A DNA stretch of 64,000 nt, from contig OY992539.1 of the NCBI GenBank assembly GCA_963921195.1, forward strand, positions 100,448,964 through 100,512,963, in the 5' to 3' direction. Made by a program: the position numbers and the translations under genes. Of this stretch, positions 44,986-56,287 are shown piece after piece (the stretch's first letter is position 1; each line of letters starts with the position of its first letter). The notes below the pieces were generated by a model that saw only the letters and a list, made by a program, of their open reading frames with translations, had not been told where the DNA came from and did no database searches. This DNA comes from Pegoplata infirma. Its lineage: Eukaryota > Arthropoda > Insecta > Diptera > Anthomyiidae.

Positions 44986-45308
44986 CAAGAGGTCTATGAG
45001 GTTCCCAGAAAAAAAAAAATAATGAATTAAAAATAAACTTCTGTGCACCGTTGCGTATGATTGTTATTTAAATGCAATTACAAAATTAATCATACGCCTC
45101 ATACAGATTTCAAGCAAATATTATTATAATTATTATAAAAGTTCACCAATTCCAAATACGTAGAAAAAAAATTTAGCGCTGAACTAAAAAAAAAGCCTTC
45201 AGGTTTTTGTAATGGATTATGCCAACTTTTATTTCCTTCTTGTTTAATCCGATTTTGGTTGTTGCAGTGTGTTATTGGAGTCAATCTTGGACAGGGCAAG
45301 TTATACTA

Positions 45309-45468
45309 CACGGGTTTTGCAAAGACTTTTAGAACGCAAGTATTTTTGGCCTTCTAAAAAAGAATCTGCCATCAGACCAAAATTATTAAATCGCTTTCTC
45401 GAGATATAGATAATTTTAGTTTTTTTGCGGAACAAGTAACAAACTAAAGTTACTTTTGTAGCACTGTG
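45309..45468. mobile_element. Possible short member of the CACTGTGCTACAA foldback family
   Basis: CACGGGTTTTGCAAAG at the left and ACTTTTGTAGCACTGTG at the right, with flanks CTA and TTA. The right end matches the ends of 20194-21481 and 3147-4537. The left match is weak. Confidence 0.4.
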
Positions 45469-46059
45469 TTATTTACGTTTTCTAACCAAACATTTGGCAT
45501 TGTAGCCATTAAGGCTTATTTTCTTGTTGTTTATAAACATAACATTGGACTGAAATCCGAATATTCTCAAGTAGATCCAGAAATATAGGCAAAAAAAAAT
45601 AAAAATTATGAACTAAAATTTTTTATTTCGTGTACACACACTTTTTTCTCCCTATTTTTTTTTGCAATTTGCAACTGAAAATGTTTAAAAAACTCTTGAA
45701 CATGAATCCTTCTTCAAACATTTTTTTTGAAATCGTGCTATAGCCCCTTTAATTTTTTGAATAGAAAATTTCTTGAAAAATTCAGATATGGATAACGGAA
45801 ATTTTTAATTATCTTTCAAGGTCCTGGTGGTATCCGTGAGGTTTTAATGCTGGATTTAGAGCAAAAGTTAGGTAATTTTATGTGAAATTACAATTATAAT
45901 AAAAATATGTAACTTTAACAAACTTTTTTCCGATTTTAAGTCATTTTATAAATTTGAGGCTTGGTCAGCAAAATTTAAAATGCCAATAACTCGAGAAGGA
46001 AATTTGATACATTTTTTACGATAACAGATTCATGTTCAAAAGTCCAAAATTAAAAAAAA
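45469..46059. other. Intergenic spacer, nothing recognised
   Basis: AT-rich, no ORF or repeat end. Confidence 0.35.
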
Positions 46060-46743
46060 CAAGTAAGAGTGTTAAGTTTGGCTGTGCCGAATCTTTTATA
46101 CCCCCCAACATGCAAAAAAAAAAAATTGCAGGGGCGTTTTCTTTTTTTTTTTTTGGGGGGGGGTCAGTAGTGGGGGTAGGAAAATTTCCTCTCGAATATG
46201 TGTTTACAAATTCATTCTTATGCTGTTTGCGCTAAAGAAATACCTGTTTATCAATATTAAAAAAAAAAATTATACCACGCCCATTAAAGTGGGCAGACCC
46301 AAAAAACGGCATTTTCTAATTCTTTGGGTCCAAATACAGGACTTTGAACTTAATGTAGCATAAAAATGTTGCATTTGTTAAACAAAAACACAAAAAAATC
46401 ATGTAAAAAAATTTAATTTTTCAGAGGTTGGTTTAGTTCTTCAAGGGCCATTTTTTCCCCCTGGTCCGGCTTTGCTCATTTACGAACTTAACCTGCCTAG
46501 GAACATAAGCCATATTCGTGCCAAATGCCTGGAGTCTAGCTCTTTTATTTTGGACTGCATCGTGTTAACTACAGACGGACAGCAGGACAGACAGACAGAC
46601 GGACGGACATCGCTAGAATGTCTTAGAATCGATCACTGATCATAAATATATATACTTTATGGTGTCCTAGACCGATATTTTGATGCGTTACACATGGAAT
46701 GCCAAAGTGAGTATACCCCCATACTGTAGTTGGAGGGTATAAA
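46060..46743 (-). mobile_element. DINE-1/mini-me-like element, copy F (nearly complete)
   Basis: Starts CAAGTAAGAGTGTTAAGTTTG with hairpin TTTGGC-TGT-GCCGAAT, then TTATACCCCCCAACATG and a G run (46155-46163). Then CCTGCCTAGGAACATAAG, a (GTCY)n in reverse (46575-46609), the core AGAATGTCTTAGAATCGATC, ATATATATACTTTATGG, GATGCGTTACACATGGAAT, and TTGGAGGGTATAAAAATG. Confidence 0.78.
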
Positions 46744-46824
46744 AATGATTTTTAAGTACAGTAATTTGACACGAAATTTTAAAGTTTATAATGACCAGGA
46801 CGCCTTGTTGTATAGCATAATAAC

Positions 46825-47933
46825 CAGGGCAAAGAAGTTCATGCACTAAAAATCACATTTTTAGGGCTAAAATATAGATCAAAAAAAAAAAATATGCAGT
46901 AAAAATTAGAAAAATATGCATTTTAAAATTGACTTATTTTCATAAAAAAACTAAAAACTATTAAATTCAGTCCCATTTTTTAAAATGTTTCTATGTATGT
47001 GTACATATTTTCTAATATGTATGTAAGCGCGTTTACAATTCGCCGATTTTGGAATCTTAAAATTCTCCCCCCCAAACGATGCGCAATTAGGACTCTTTTA
47101 AAAATAACCAAAAAAAAAATTACAAAAAACCATTTAGATAAATAAAAAATTAAAAACACTCCTTTCGTCTTTTTTTATGCAACGCTTGGCCAAAAATACT
47201 CCATGGAAATTTTATGAATAATTTTTTAGGATTATAAACTATTTATTGAAAAACAAATTTTTTTTGTTATTGAAGTGGACTGAGATTACAAACTTTGGAG
47301 GCTGAAAGAGAACTTAATTTATGTCCAAGATTTTGTTCGCTATTTTTTACATAAAAGTGTTCGATTAGGGCAGGTTTTGGCGGGCCATGCATAAAAATAA
47401 CAATTGGGGATAAATATTAACTTGTCTAATACTCAGTTTGGAAGTAATTCTTTATATTGTTGCATAACTTAGAGAAGATCTGTCAAGCTTTAAATAATTT
47501 CATGCCTAAAAATTTATTTTCTTTTGAATTATTTACGAATGAAATTCCGATTTGGAAGCATTTTCCCTTCAAATCATATTACGCGGTAACTCCCCAGGAC
47601 TTGCTTTTTCGAATTTTCTTTTTTTCTTAAGAAAGTTTTAAAAAAGGACTGTAACTAAAAGTTGAAAATGAGCATGAAATATGGCATTATTTATAAAAAT
47701 AACAAATTAAATAAAAAAAACACAATTTTTTAGGAAAATATAAAAAATATGCAAGAAAATATGTAATTTAAGCAAAATATGCAAAAACATGCATTTTCAT
47801 CAAAATATAAAAAATATGTACTAACAAATCAATGCCATTTTTAAGCAAATTCGATGATTTGTGTAGATAATTACTTTATGATGATTTAATGCTAACGACA
47901 ACAAACATGTATTTATATGAACCCCTTGTCTTG
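46825..47933. mobile_element. hAT-type MITE of TATGCA words, copy 2, perfect 8-bp duplication
   Basis: Ends CAGGGCAAAGAAGTTCATGCA and TATATGAACCCCTTGTCTTG, flanked by ATAATAAC exactly (46817-46824, 47934-47941). ATGCACTAAAAATCACAT and AAAATATGCAAAAACATGC words link it to 41310-41884. About 600 bp of unrelated sequence occupies the middle. Confidence 0.82.
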
Positions 47934-47941
47934 ATAATAAC

Positions 47942-48825
47942 ATATACCCCATAGCAATAAAAAAATTTTGCTCTTGAATAAATGCTATTCTGTATCAAAT
48001 TCTGGTTTGCAGACAAATTTAATCATTTTGTATTCTTTTAAGGTTATGTAGAAAGTACCAACAAAATTTTTGAACCAAACAACAACCGTCATCTAATGAT
48101 ACCCTTATATCTGTCTTCTATCACTAAGTCCAAGTTTTTTTTGGATCTCACAAGGAAGGTCTTTCACAGGGCACCCACCGATTTTCCTGTAACTTGTATA
48201 TGGGAAAGAGAGGAGGAAAATAAGAGTTACATATTTTTTCTTAGCCCAATCTCATATCTAGCGGGTCAAAAATGAGGGGAAAATGTAATTTTTTCGTTTT
48301 TTGATGATTTTTTACATTTCTTCAAAAGAAACCATATCAGCATTTTATACAGATCGAAATTTTTTTAATGTAACGGTCGTGTCCAAACTCAGTTCCGTTA
48401 TGTTCAGAAATGTATAGTGTCTTTGTTTTGCAGTAAAGAATTTCACTAACATGTTATGATTTAAAAAAATGTTTTTTGCCACAAATTTTGAATAAAGTTT
48501 TTGAACGTCCCTGGCACAAACATTTTTTTCGCAATTTTTTTCCGTTTTGGAGTAAAAATTTTTGTTAAAAATGCTTTTAGGAACAAAAATTTAAAATTGA
48601 AAAAATTTCCAAGTACCGAAAAATGTTTTAAAAATTTTCTGGGTTTAGGAACAAAATTTTTTTGTTGCTTTTTAAAGCAAAAAATTCATTAAAAACTTTA
48701 AGCCCCGAACAATTTTTTTAAAAATCACTAAATGTTTTGCGTTTTTAAGTAAACAATTTTATTAAAAAACAAGTTTACGATTTTTTTTTTTGGGTTTTAA
48801 AATGATTGAATTATAGTCAAACTAC
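47942..48825. other. Intergenic spacer with one foldback arm
   Basis: 48140-48375 is a diverged copy of the 40694 foldback (AAGGAAGGTCTTTCACAGG, CACCGATTTTCCTGTAACTT, AATAAGAGTTACATATTTTT). The rest is AT-rich without features. Confidence 0.4.
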
Positions 48826-48837
48826 ACAGAGAAAGTA

Positions 48838-49035
48838 GTTTAATTGTGCCAGCCGAATTTAGAGCCAACTGCACAGTTTAATTACAACAACCGAAATTTT
48901 CGGCTGCGATTGCCGAAATTTATTTGGACCAACAGAAGTTAAATTTAAAAAAAAAAAAATTTATCGCAACCGAAAATTTAGGTTGTTGTAATTAAACTGT
49001 GCAGTTGGCTCTAAATTCGGCTGGCACAACTAAAC
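48838..49035. mobile_element. Small foldback MITE with 55-bp arms
   Basis: The arms 48838-48892 and 48981-49035 differ at one position. They carry TGTGCCAGCCGAATTTAGAG and CTGCACAGTTTAATTACAAC. The loop repeats CCGAAAATTT and AATTTTCGG words. Confidence 0.8.
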
Positions 49036-49140
49036 AACTAAACATCTTTTGAATCTTTTTCTAAAGATGCTATTTTAAGTGGACACTTTTTACACAATTT
49101 AACAATTAAATTTAAATAAGCGTTTTTATGTAAAACGGTT

Positions 49141-49266
49141 AGTTTTATAAAATTCCCGGATTTCCCGGGAAAATTAAAAAAAATAATACCGGAAATTCAC
49201 GTCAAAGTTTTCCCGGAAATTCACGGGAAATCCGTCCTGGGAAATTCGACCGGACCTTAAACACTA
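49141..49266. mobile_element. Short hAT-like MITE of TTTCCCGGGAAA words
   Basis: It starts TAGTTTTATAAAATTCCCGG and ends GGACCTTAAACACTA. GGATTTCCCGGGAAAATT and CACGGGAAATCCGT words lie between. The flanks GTAAAACG and GTAAAAAC hint at a duplication but do not prove it. Confidence 0.45.
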
Positions 49267-49488
49267 GTAAAAACGCAATGATTTTACTATTTCAGTGATA
49301 ATTATGTTATTTTTAATACTACAAAAAAAATGTGGATTAACCCCGTTAACTAGCAAAACTTCTCTCTTGATTTTTTTTAAACATTTTCTTTAAACTTTTT
49401 TTATTAAAAATTACCATTAAACTGTATCCAAATTCATTATTAACTCAGTTTTTTTTTTTTGGAAAATGTGACTTACCTCACTATCGTA

Positions 49489-50143
49489 CACTCAAAAAAA
49501 TAAACTGGTAAAACGCCTGGTAAAATGCCTTGTAATCCCGTTCTACCAATATTTAACAATTTTCCTTGTTTTTAAACAAAAATTCTTGTACTTTGCTAAA
49601 ACGAGAACTACAGTTTTATTGGTAATTTTAGAAATTTATTTTCGTAATTGTATTCTACCATTTTAAAAGGTTATTTTACAAAAAAAAAAACTGTAATTTT
49701 ACAACCAAGTTTTTATTACGAGGATTCTAGTTGATTTACAAAAAAAAAACTGTTATTTTACAAAAATGATTTTATTAGGAGGATTTATGTTGTTTAACAG
49801 TCCCAGACACATTTTTTGCGTTTTGGAATAAAAAATTATTAAAAAATATTTTAAAAAATGTTGATACTTAAATGTTGTATCTTAAAAATTATCACTACCA
49901 AAAATTGTAAAATTTTCAAATCTTTTTCTGGTAAGTTAACATTTTTTTTAATTTAGTATTTTTTTGTAAATTTACGATTATTGTTTGTAATTTTACCATT
50001 TTTTTAAATATATTTACCATTTTTTCTTGTAAATTTACCAGTTTTTTTAATTCTTGGAAATCCTCGTAATTTTACGAGAATTTTACCTACCTCATATTTT
50101 TTGCGAGATTTTTTGGTAATTTTACAAGGTTTTTTTTTGAGTG
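49489..50143. mobile_element. CACTCAAA element, GTAAAATTAC type, 655 bp
   Basis: Ends CACTCAAAAAAATAAAC and GTTTTTTTTTGAGTG, TA on both sides (49487-49488, 50144-50145). The interior is of TTTTACAAAAAAAAAACTG and GTAATTTTAC words. Confidence 0.75.
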
Positions 50144-50159
50144 TAATAGATAGTTCTTA

Positions 50160-50620
50160 ATAAAAAAAAATATTTTTTCAAAAAACTTAAAAGTTGTCTT
50201 AAAGCCAGATATAGCAAAATGAAGGCTGTAGAGTGCCAAGATATCGCCGGTCCTCTTTACATGTGTAAACCCCATGGGTTCTAACTTTGAATCTGAAAAA
50301 GTTGGCTTTCTCGAAAAATTTTTAAATTTAATATTTCTGTAAATATTGCCGACACAATAATAAGTCAAACCAAATTTTAATAGCTCTAAGCACGTTAAAT
50401 ACGACCTCTAAACACGCTAAAGCTCTCCGAGTAATAGTTTTTACGTTATCCAGATTTTAACATTCTCAAGACTCAATAGGGCCCGTAAATTCACTTATAT
50501 CTAAAACTTGAAAGGTAGAGCAAAACGGAAAAAAAATGTTGTTCAAAAGCTGTGAGGAACCCGACTGGGTCCGAACCCAATGGAGTTTTTTTCCCAATCG
50601 AGTCTTCAAATACATTGAAT
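50160..50620 (-). repeat. Reverse copy of the GTTTCGCTCTAC core
   Basis: GATATCGCCGGTCCTCTTTA, CATGTGTAAACCCCATG, AAATATTGCCGACACAATAA, GCTCTCCGAGTAATAGTTTT and GGGTCCGAACCCAATGG are the reverse complement of blocks in 38060-38480. This diverged copy has no CACTCAAA ends of its own visible. Confidence 0.65.
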
Positions 50621-50639
50621 TATTCGAATTATTTTGAAC

Positions 50640-51438
50640 TTCTTAACTTATTTAGGTTTTAGGTCAGCACACAGCACACACTCTGAGGTTCGCTGTGATA
50701 CCACATGACTGTAATAGATTCTCCTACTAGTCCCTGCCGATAAACCGATTTGAGGTCCTTATGAAACTTCTTAAATATTGAGTTTTAACATCCGGCAAAT
50801 AAAAAAAAATCGTGCAGCTCCCTAGATCCCAGTGAAACAAGTCTCTGTTAGTACAAACTGCAAAAAAAACCACATGACACGAATTTTTTGAAATAAAAAT
50901 AATTTTAAATAAATAATTTCATTAATTCCATTAAAATATGATGCAATTAAATCTGAAAAATGAATAATGTATTATTTTTGATGAAGTCTCAATATTATGT
51001 AATTGAAACACTAAAAAAAAAAAATTTATATTTTGTTATTCGACAAATAGTATATCAATATAACACACAAAAATACTTTAAGGTAGAAGTTATTAAAATA
51101 TTTTTTAAATTACTGTCCATTTTATTCTTCAAAACTTTACAGTAAAATTTTAATATAGCGGAATGTTTAGTATGCCAATAATATACAAACTAAATTTTAT
51201 GATTATTAAGTAAATAATTTTAAAATCATTTATAAAATTAAGTTCAAAATAAACTAAAGCTATTGTTGTGATTGAGTACTTATCAGGTTGGGAACAATAA
51301 AAACTTACAGAAACATTCTTTATTTAAAAGCTAAACAGATTTTGGAAAACATATGAAACTGTATGAATATTTTTGTAAAAAAATGCGGAAAATTAAAAAA
51401 AAAAATTTAGAATTGAGAATTACTGACAAAAATACATC
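50640..51438. other. Intergenic spacer, nothing recognised
   Basis: AT-rich, no ORF with a product, no element ends. Confidence 0.35.
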
Positions 51439-51868
51439 CACCGTCCGACAGCCAATATTAAACATGAACGGAATGATATACGACTGAAAGTAGAGATCAA
51501 ATGGAGTAAAACTGCATTTACAGTTTTTCTTTTTGTGATCCTGTTTCCTTTCAAAAGGACTTCAAAGTTTTTAAGTTTTTGAATGATATTTTTGGAAGGA
51601 CGTAATTAACCTCATTTTTCCTGATATATAAAAATAATAAAATAGGATAATTAGGGGAGATCCTCCTCTTTCTTTTGCTATTAGTAGTGGTATCCTAGGA
51701 CAAGTACAAATATTAAAAAAAAATATTTTATAAAATTTAATATTCTAAAACATTGAAGTCCTTTTAAAAGAAAACAGGATCACGAAAAGAAAAAATGCGG
51801 TTTGCTATAGTCAGTGTAATAATATTCTTTTGTGTTTAACGATTTTTTTTAATGTTTGTCGGACGGTG
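51439..51868. mobile_element. CACCGTCCGACA foldback, copy 3 (internally deleted)
   Basis: Ends CACCGTCCGACAGCCAATAT and AATGTTTGTCGGACGGTG. AACTGCATTTACAGTTTTTC is still present at the left. The matching right arm is shorter than in 26447-27032 (430 against 586 bp). Confidence 0.72.
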
Positions 51869-53027
51869 TTATAATCAATTAATATAAGTACAATTCAAGC
51901 ATTAATAAAAAAAGATTTTAATTAAAAATAATTAAATTTATTTGTTAAAAAAAATTTTAAAAAATATATACGAAAACTATTCTGAAAATTTATTTTTAAC
52001 GAAATTGAGTGTCAAACACTTTAAAACTTTAGAAATCAATAATTAAATTACTTATTACAAAATGTTGAATTAATTGTCAAAGGTACTTAAACGCAATGTA
52101 GTTTTAAAAACGTTATAAAGTGTTGATAAAATATTATTTTAATTTCAAAATAAATTTTATTCTTAGAAAAAAAATATACATACATATGTTTTTAAATTTA
52201 GTTTTATTTGCACATTAGGTCGGAGCGAGAAATGCCTTTTCACGAATTTTGCTTGGGCGCAATGCGGGATTGGTAAAACGAGATAACAAAACGATGTGGT
52301 TAAAATTTCAGAAAGATCGTACTTCATTTTGGGGTCCCCCTTCAGCGCATTAGTTTCAACTTTTCTAAGGCAAAGAGCATTTTTTAAAAAAACTCAAATT
52401 TAATCAAATCTTTTAAATTTTGGATTTTATAAGCTCTAGCTAATCACATCTATTTAGATTTAAAAATCCCAGTTTCATAGAGAACAGCTTACCTTCAAAA
52501 ACCAGAGGTGGAAAAATATGCATACATTTTGGAGACACCCGAAAATCTACTTTTTCCCATAATATAAAAAAAAAAATACACTTAAATTGCAAAATATAGT
52601 TTTTTCTTACCGACTTGGAAAGTAGACTAGACAACTCAGCAAAACTTTGATTACCAAATAACGTATAAAATAAGGTATAGAACATAGATGGGAATTGTTA
52701 AAAACCATTGAAATTTAATTACCATTGGTTGATTCCAGCAAAACTTTGGTAATGGGTGGTGATTATATAACTCATTACCATGTAATATACATATATACCT
52801 TATTTGTAGCATTATTTTAGGATGTCTTACCAAACATTTGTTTCACAACGTATTATTATAAAGTGAAAAATAATGCTTTACTAATAATTTATTACGTAAT
52901 GCAAGATTATTGAAAAAAAATTATTTCATATTTATTATTTCTAAACATTAAATCATGGATGACTTATATTTGGTTACATTATGTATTATTTAAAAGTTTG
53001 AAATAATGAATTATTCCGTTTTTTATT
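51869..53027. other. Intergenic spacer with possible decayed MITE
   Basis: Mostly AT-rich. At 52686-52800 TAGATGGGAATTG is followed by TACCATTGG/GGTAATGG words, like a hAT-type end. The partner was not found. Confidence 0.35.
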
Positions 53028-53046
53028 GGGATTATATCCAAATTAC

Positions 53047-53145
53047 TTTCGGTCATAGTCCCCGCTACCATTATGGGGATTATGACCGAAATGAATTTGG
53101 TCAAAATCCCCATAACGGAAATGGGGATTATGTCCGTGCGGATTA
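53047..53145. repeat. Palindromic GGGGATTATGACCGAAA repeat
   Basis: TTTCGGTCATAGTCCCC pairs with GGGGATTATGACCGAAA across a 13-nt loop. The words recur twice more (53115-53145). Confidence 0.65.
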
Positions 53146-53159
53146 TGTTATGCCACCTA

Positions 53160-53950
53160 GAAAATATATCTCAGAAAATGTTTGAGAACTTTTTCTAAGG
53201 AAACTACAGAAAACTATACTTTTTCTATAGAAAAATGTCTCAGAATCAAAGTTATTGTCCCAAAAAATGTAAAACAGCATTAAATTCTTTTCATTTCTTC
53301 TCCCAGGTACATTCTACAGAATAGTTCTTCTAAACGTGAAAAATTGGCGTAGAAAGAACGTTTCGGTATCTCAGACATTTTTTTTTTTGGAGAAAAATAT
53401 AAAAGAAAAAAATATTTCAAAACAAAAAAAGTTTTTAATGCGGAAAAATTACTATATCTGAGAATTTTTCTATACGAAGAAATTTTTAAAATAAAGGAAT
53501 TTTTGGTAGAAAAATTGACTAAGTATCTGAGTATTTTCTATGTGAAAGTGTATCAGAATCTAAAAAATTTTCTTTAGCAAGAATTTCGTAAATTCTATAA
53601 GATTTTCTGTAGCAATATGCCTCAGAAACTATGAATTTTTCTATTGGGATAATGCCTCAGAATCATAAAAATTATCTTTAATCAAATGACTCATAAAAAT
53701 TCCGAAATCAGAAATCTGTGTGTAAACATGTCTCTTATCTGATATATGTATTTCCCATTGGAAAACTGTTTCAGAATCTTTGTCTTTTGCTGTCAGAAAA
53801 ATGCTTTGGAGCCAAAGAATTTCTCGAGAAGACATTTTTTAAAATAGCAAACATTTTCTTAAGTTCTAAAACCTTTTTTAGAGAAATAAATTTTTAAGGT
53901 TTGGAAATGTTTCTATAGAAAAAATCATAGCAAATAAACACTAAAAAACC
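53160..53950. repeat. Degenerate TCTCAGAATC array, diverged copy of 44237-44985
   Basis: See the 44237 entry for the shared word order; no coding content. Confidence 0.6.
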
Positions 53951-54025
53951 TAAATAATAATTCTAATTCAACCTGAGATTTGGTGAAAATATAAAAAATT
54001 TGAGTAAAAAAAAAATTAATAAAAA

Positions 54026-54582
54026 CAAGTGAGAGTGTTAAATTCGGCTGTGCCGAATCTATTATACCCTCCAAAATGTAAAAAAAAAATAAAAACAAAA
54101 ATTTGTCAGGGGCGTTGTTTTTTTTTGGGGGGGGGGGGGGTTGATAGGGTCAGTGGGGGACGTTGAGAGCACCTTTCCATCGGGATAAATATACCAAATG
54201 TTTCATTTAATTAACAAAAATACAAAAAAAACATGTTAAAAAGTGTATTTTTTTAGAGGTTGGTTTAGTTCTTCAAGGGGGAACTTTTTTCCCCCTGGTC
54301 CGATTTGGACAATTTCCGAACTCAACCTGCCTAGGAACATAAGACATATTTGTGCCAAACTTGAAGGGTCTAGCTTTTTTATTTTGGACTGCATCGTGTT
54401 AACTACAGACGGACGGACGGACAGACAGACGGACGGACGGACGGACATAGCTAAAATGTCTTAGAATCGATCACTGATCAATAATATATATACTTTATGG
54501 GGTCCCCGACCGATATTTCGATGCGTTACACACGGAATGACAAAGTGAGTATACCCCCATACTGTAGTTGGAGGGTATAGAA
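54026..54582 (-). mobile_element. DINE-1/mini-me-like element, copy G (nearly complete)
   Basis: Starts CAAGTGAGAGTGTTAAATTCG, hairpin ATTCGGC-TGT-GCCGAAT, TATTATACCCTCCAAAATG, a G run at 54127-54140, CCTGCCTAGGAACATAAG, the longest GTCY tract of the window (GGAC/AGAC units, 54407-54446), the core AAATGTCTTAGAATCGATC, AATAATATATATACTTTATG, GGGGTCCCCGACCG, and GTTGGAGGGTATAG. The best-preserved copy. Confidence 0.8.
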
Positions 54583-54585
54583 ATG

Positions 54586-54623
54586 TCCTTCCCCCCAAAA
54601 CAAAGAGCAGGATCCGTGCCTGG
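54586..54623 (+). repeat. Right-end fragment of the CAGGCGCGGATCC hAT family
   Basis: TCCCCCCAAAACAAAG and AGGATCCGTGCCTG match the right end of 42423-44117 with few changes. Confidence 0.55.
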
Positions 54624-54829
54624 TTTATATGAAATATAAAACCACAATGGCATAGGTAAAACAAAATGAGAAAATCTTGCATATAGGCCACGACTGGTCT
54701 GAGCCAACCAGCTAAATGTGAGAATACCATAATTATTTTTTTTGAATATGTATTTTGGATGTCTAAGAAAAATTTAGCAACAAAAACCAAAATCTTAGAT
54801 CGAGCACTTTTTGCAAATCGCGTTTAAAT

Positions 54830-55795
54830 TTTAAAATAAAAAAAAAATGACGCTCTATTAAATTCAAATATAAAAACAATTGATCATGTGATCAAAACTA
54901 TTATTAATAGATTTTGGCTTTCTGATTCCAAATCTGCTTTCAAAATTTTTCTAGCATACACCGATTTTTAGATATTTGAGTATGAAGATTCAAAAAATCG
55001 CTAATTTAGTAATTCTTTTATTCCACCGTTATGTTTTCTAAAGTCAGTAACAACAACTTGTGTAGTAAATGGACCTCCTGTATCCAAATCAACCAAATCC
55101 AAAATCCAAATCAACTGATTTTAGAATTAGTTAATTGTATGTAAGATTTTCAATTTGTATTCAGAAATAGTCAATTGTTTTTCAGATTTTGTAATTTGAT
55201 TTTCAGAAATAGTCAAATGTCCTTCATCTTTATTCTGCTTAAATAGCTCTAAAAAGATACATGAATTCACTGCATCTTTTTAACGATTTTTCAGCGCTCT
55301 AAATAGGTGCAAAATCAGAGCATCTTAAGAGCGCTTTTTCGGTGTATCCAACTAGCGCTCTAAAGTGTGACATCGCCTTAGAGAATCATGCATGAATTCA
55401 GCAGGTTTGGATGCGCTCCTTCACCCGAGTTCCCTTTCCAAAAGCTGCTGCCAGTTCATCAAAATTTCTGTTGGGATCCCAAACAAAGTTTTTAATAGGG
55501 AATGTATTACCAAGAGCAACTAAATAAATTTTATATTAGCTTACAATTAGTAAAACTCAAAAAAAAAAAAAATTTCGTGGTCACTTTTGGAACCGAAATA
55601 CTTGTCCGACCAAAATGAAACTTTTTGTCGTTAGGTAGCTAATTAAGCTAAATTATAATAAAAATAAAAGAAATGAAAATCGATTTTTTTTTTATTGTAT
55701 GAAAATAAAAATGTTAGCCCCAAAGTTTAGGGCCCGGTAGGTTTAGGAGTCACCTTAATGAAAAAATTTGAAAAAACACGTGTTATTTTTTCACT
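54830..55795. other. Intergenic spacer, nothing recognised
   Basis: Loose AGCGCTCT/AGAGCGCT words at 55290-55380 may be an old palindromic repeat. Confidence 0.3.
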
Positions 55796-55798
55796 GTT

Positions 55799-55935
55799 CC
55801 CATAAAAAAATCCAAAAAAAAAGTGTCAGCCTACCGTACATCACTAATTGTCAGTGGTACAGGGTGGCCCATAAAAAAATCAAAAAAAAAAGTGCTAGCC
55901 TACCCTACACCACTCATTGTCAGTGGTACAGGGTG
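55799..55935 (+). repeat. Tandem duplication, two units of about 67 bp
   Basis: CCCATAAAAAAATC then CAGTGGTACAGGGTG occurs twice in direct order, with TAGCCTACCCTACACC or GCCTACCGTACATC between. Confidence 0.8.
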
Positions 55936-55965
55936 CTAGATATTCAATGGAAATACAGTTGACAT

Positions 55966-56287
55966 TTTTCGAATTACAATTGGAATCTTCGAATTACAAT
56001 TGATCTTTTACGAATTACAATTGATCTTTTACGAATTACAATTGATCTTTTTCGAATTACAATTGATCTTTTTCGAATTACAATTGATCTTTTTCGAATT
56101 ACAATTGATCTTTTTCGAATTACAATTGGAATCTTCGAATTACAAATGGAATCTTCGAATTACAATTGGAGTATTCGGATTACAAATGGAATCTTCGAAT
56201 TACAAATGGAATCTTCGAATTACAAATGGAATCTTTGAATTACAAATAGAATCTTCGAATTACAATTGATCTGTTTCGAATTACATC
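55966..56287 (+). repeat. Minisatellite of about 21-bp units (CGAATTACAATTGATCTTTTT)
   Basis: About 15 head-to-tail units. The first half reads ATTGATCTTTTTCGAATTACA and the second ATGGAATCTTCGAATTACAA. Because the unit is 21 bp, one frame stays open (89 codons of FFELQLI/ESSNYKWNLRI). I see no reason to call it a gene. Confidence 0.9.

Noticed and set aside
56000..56269. Repeat-protein gene (FFELQLI repeats)
   Set aside because: It is a 21-bp minisatellite in frame by length only. No start context, no flanking coding sequence and no known family.
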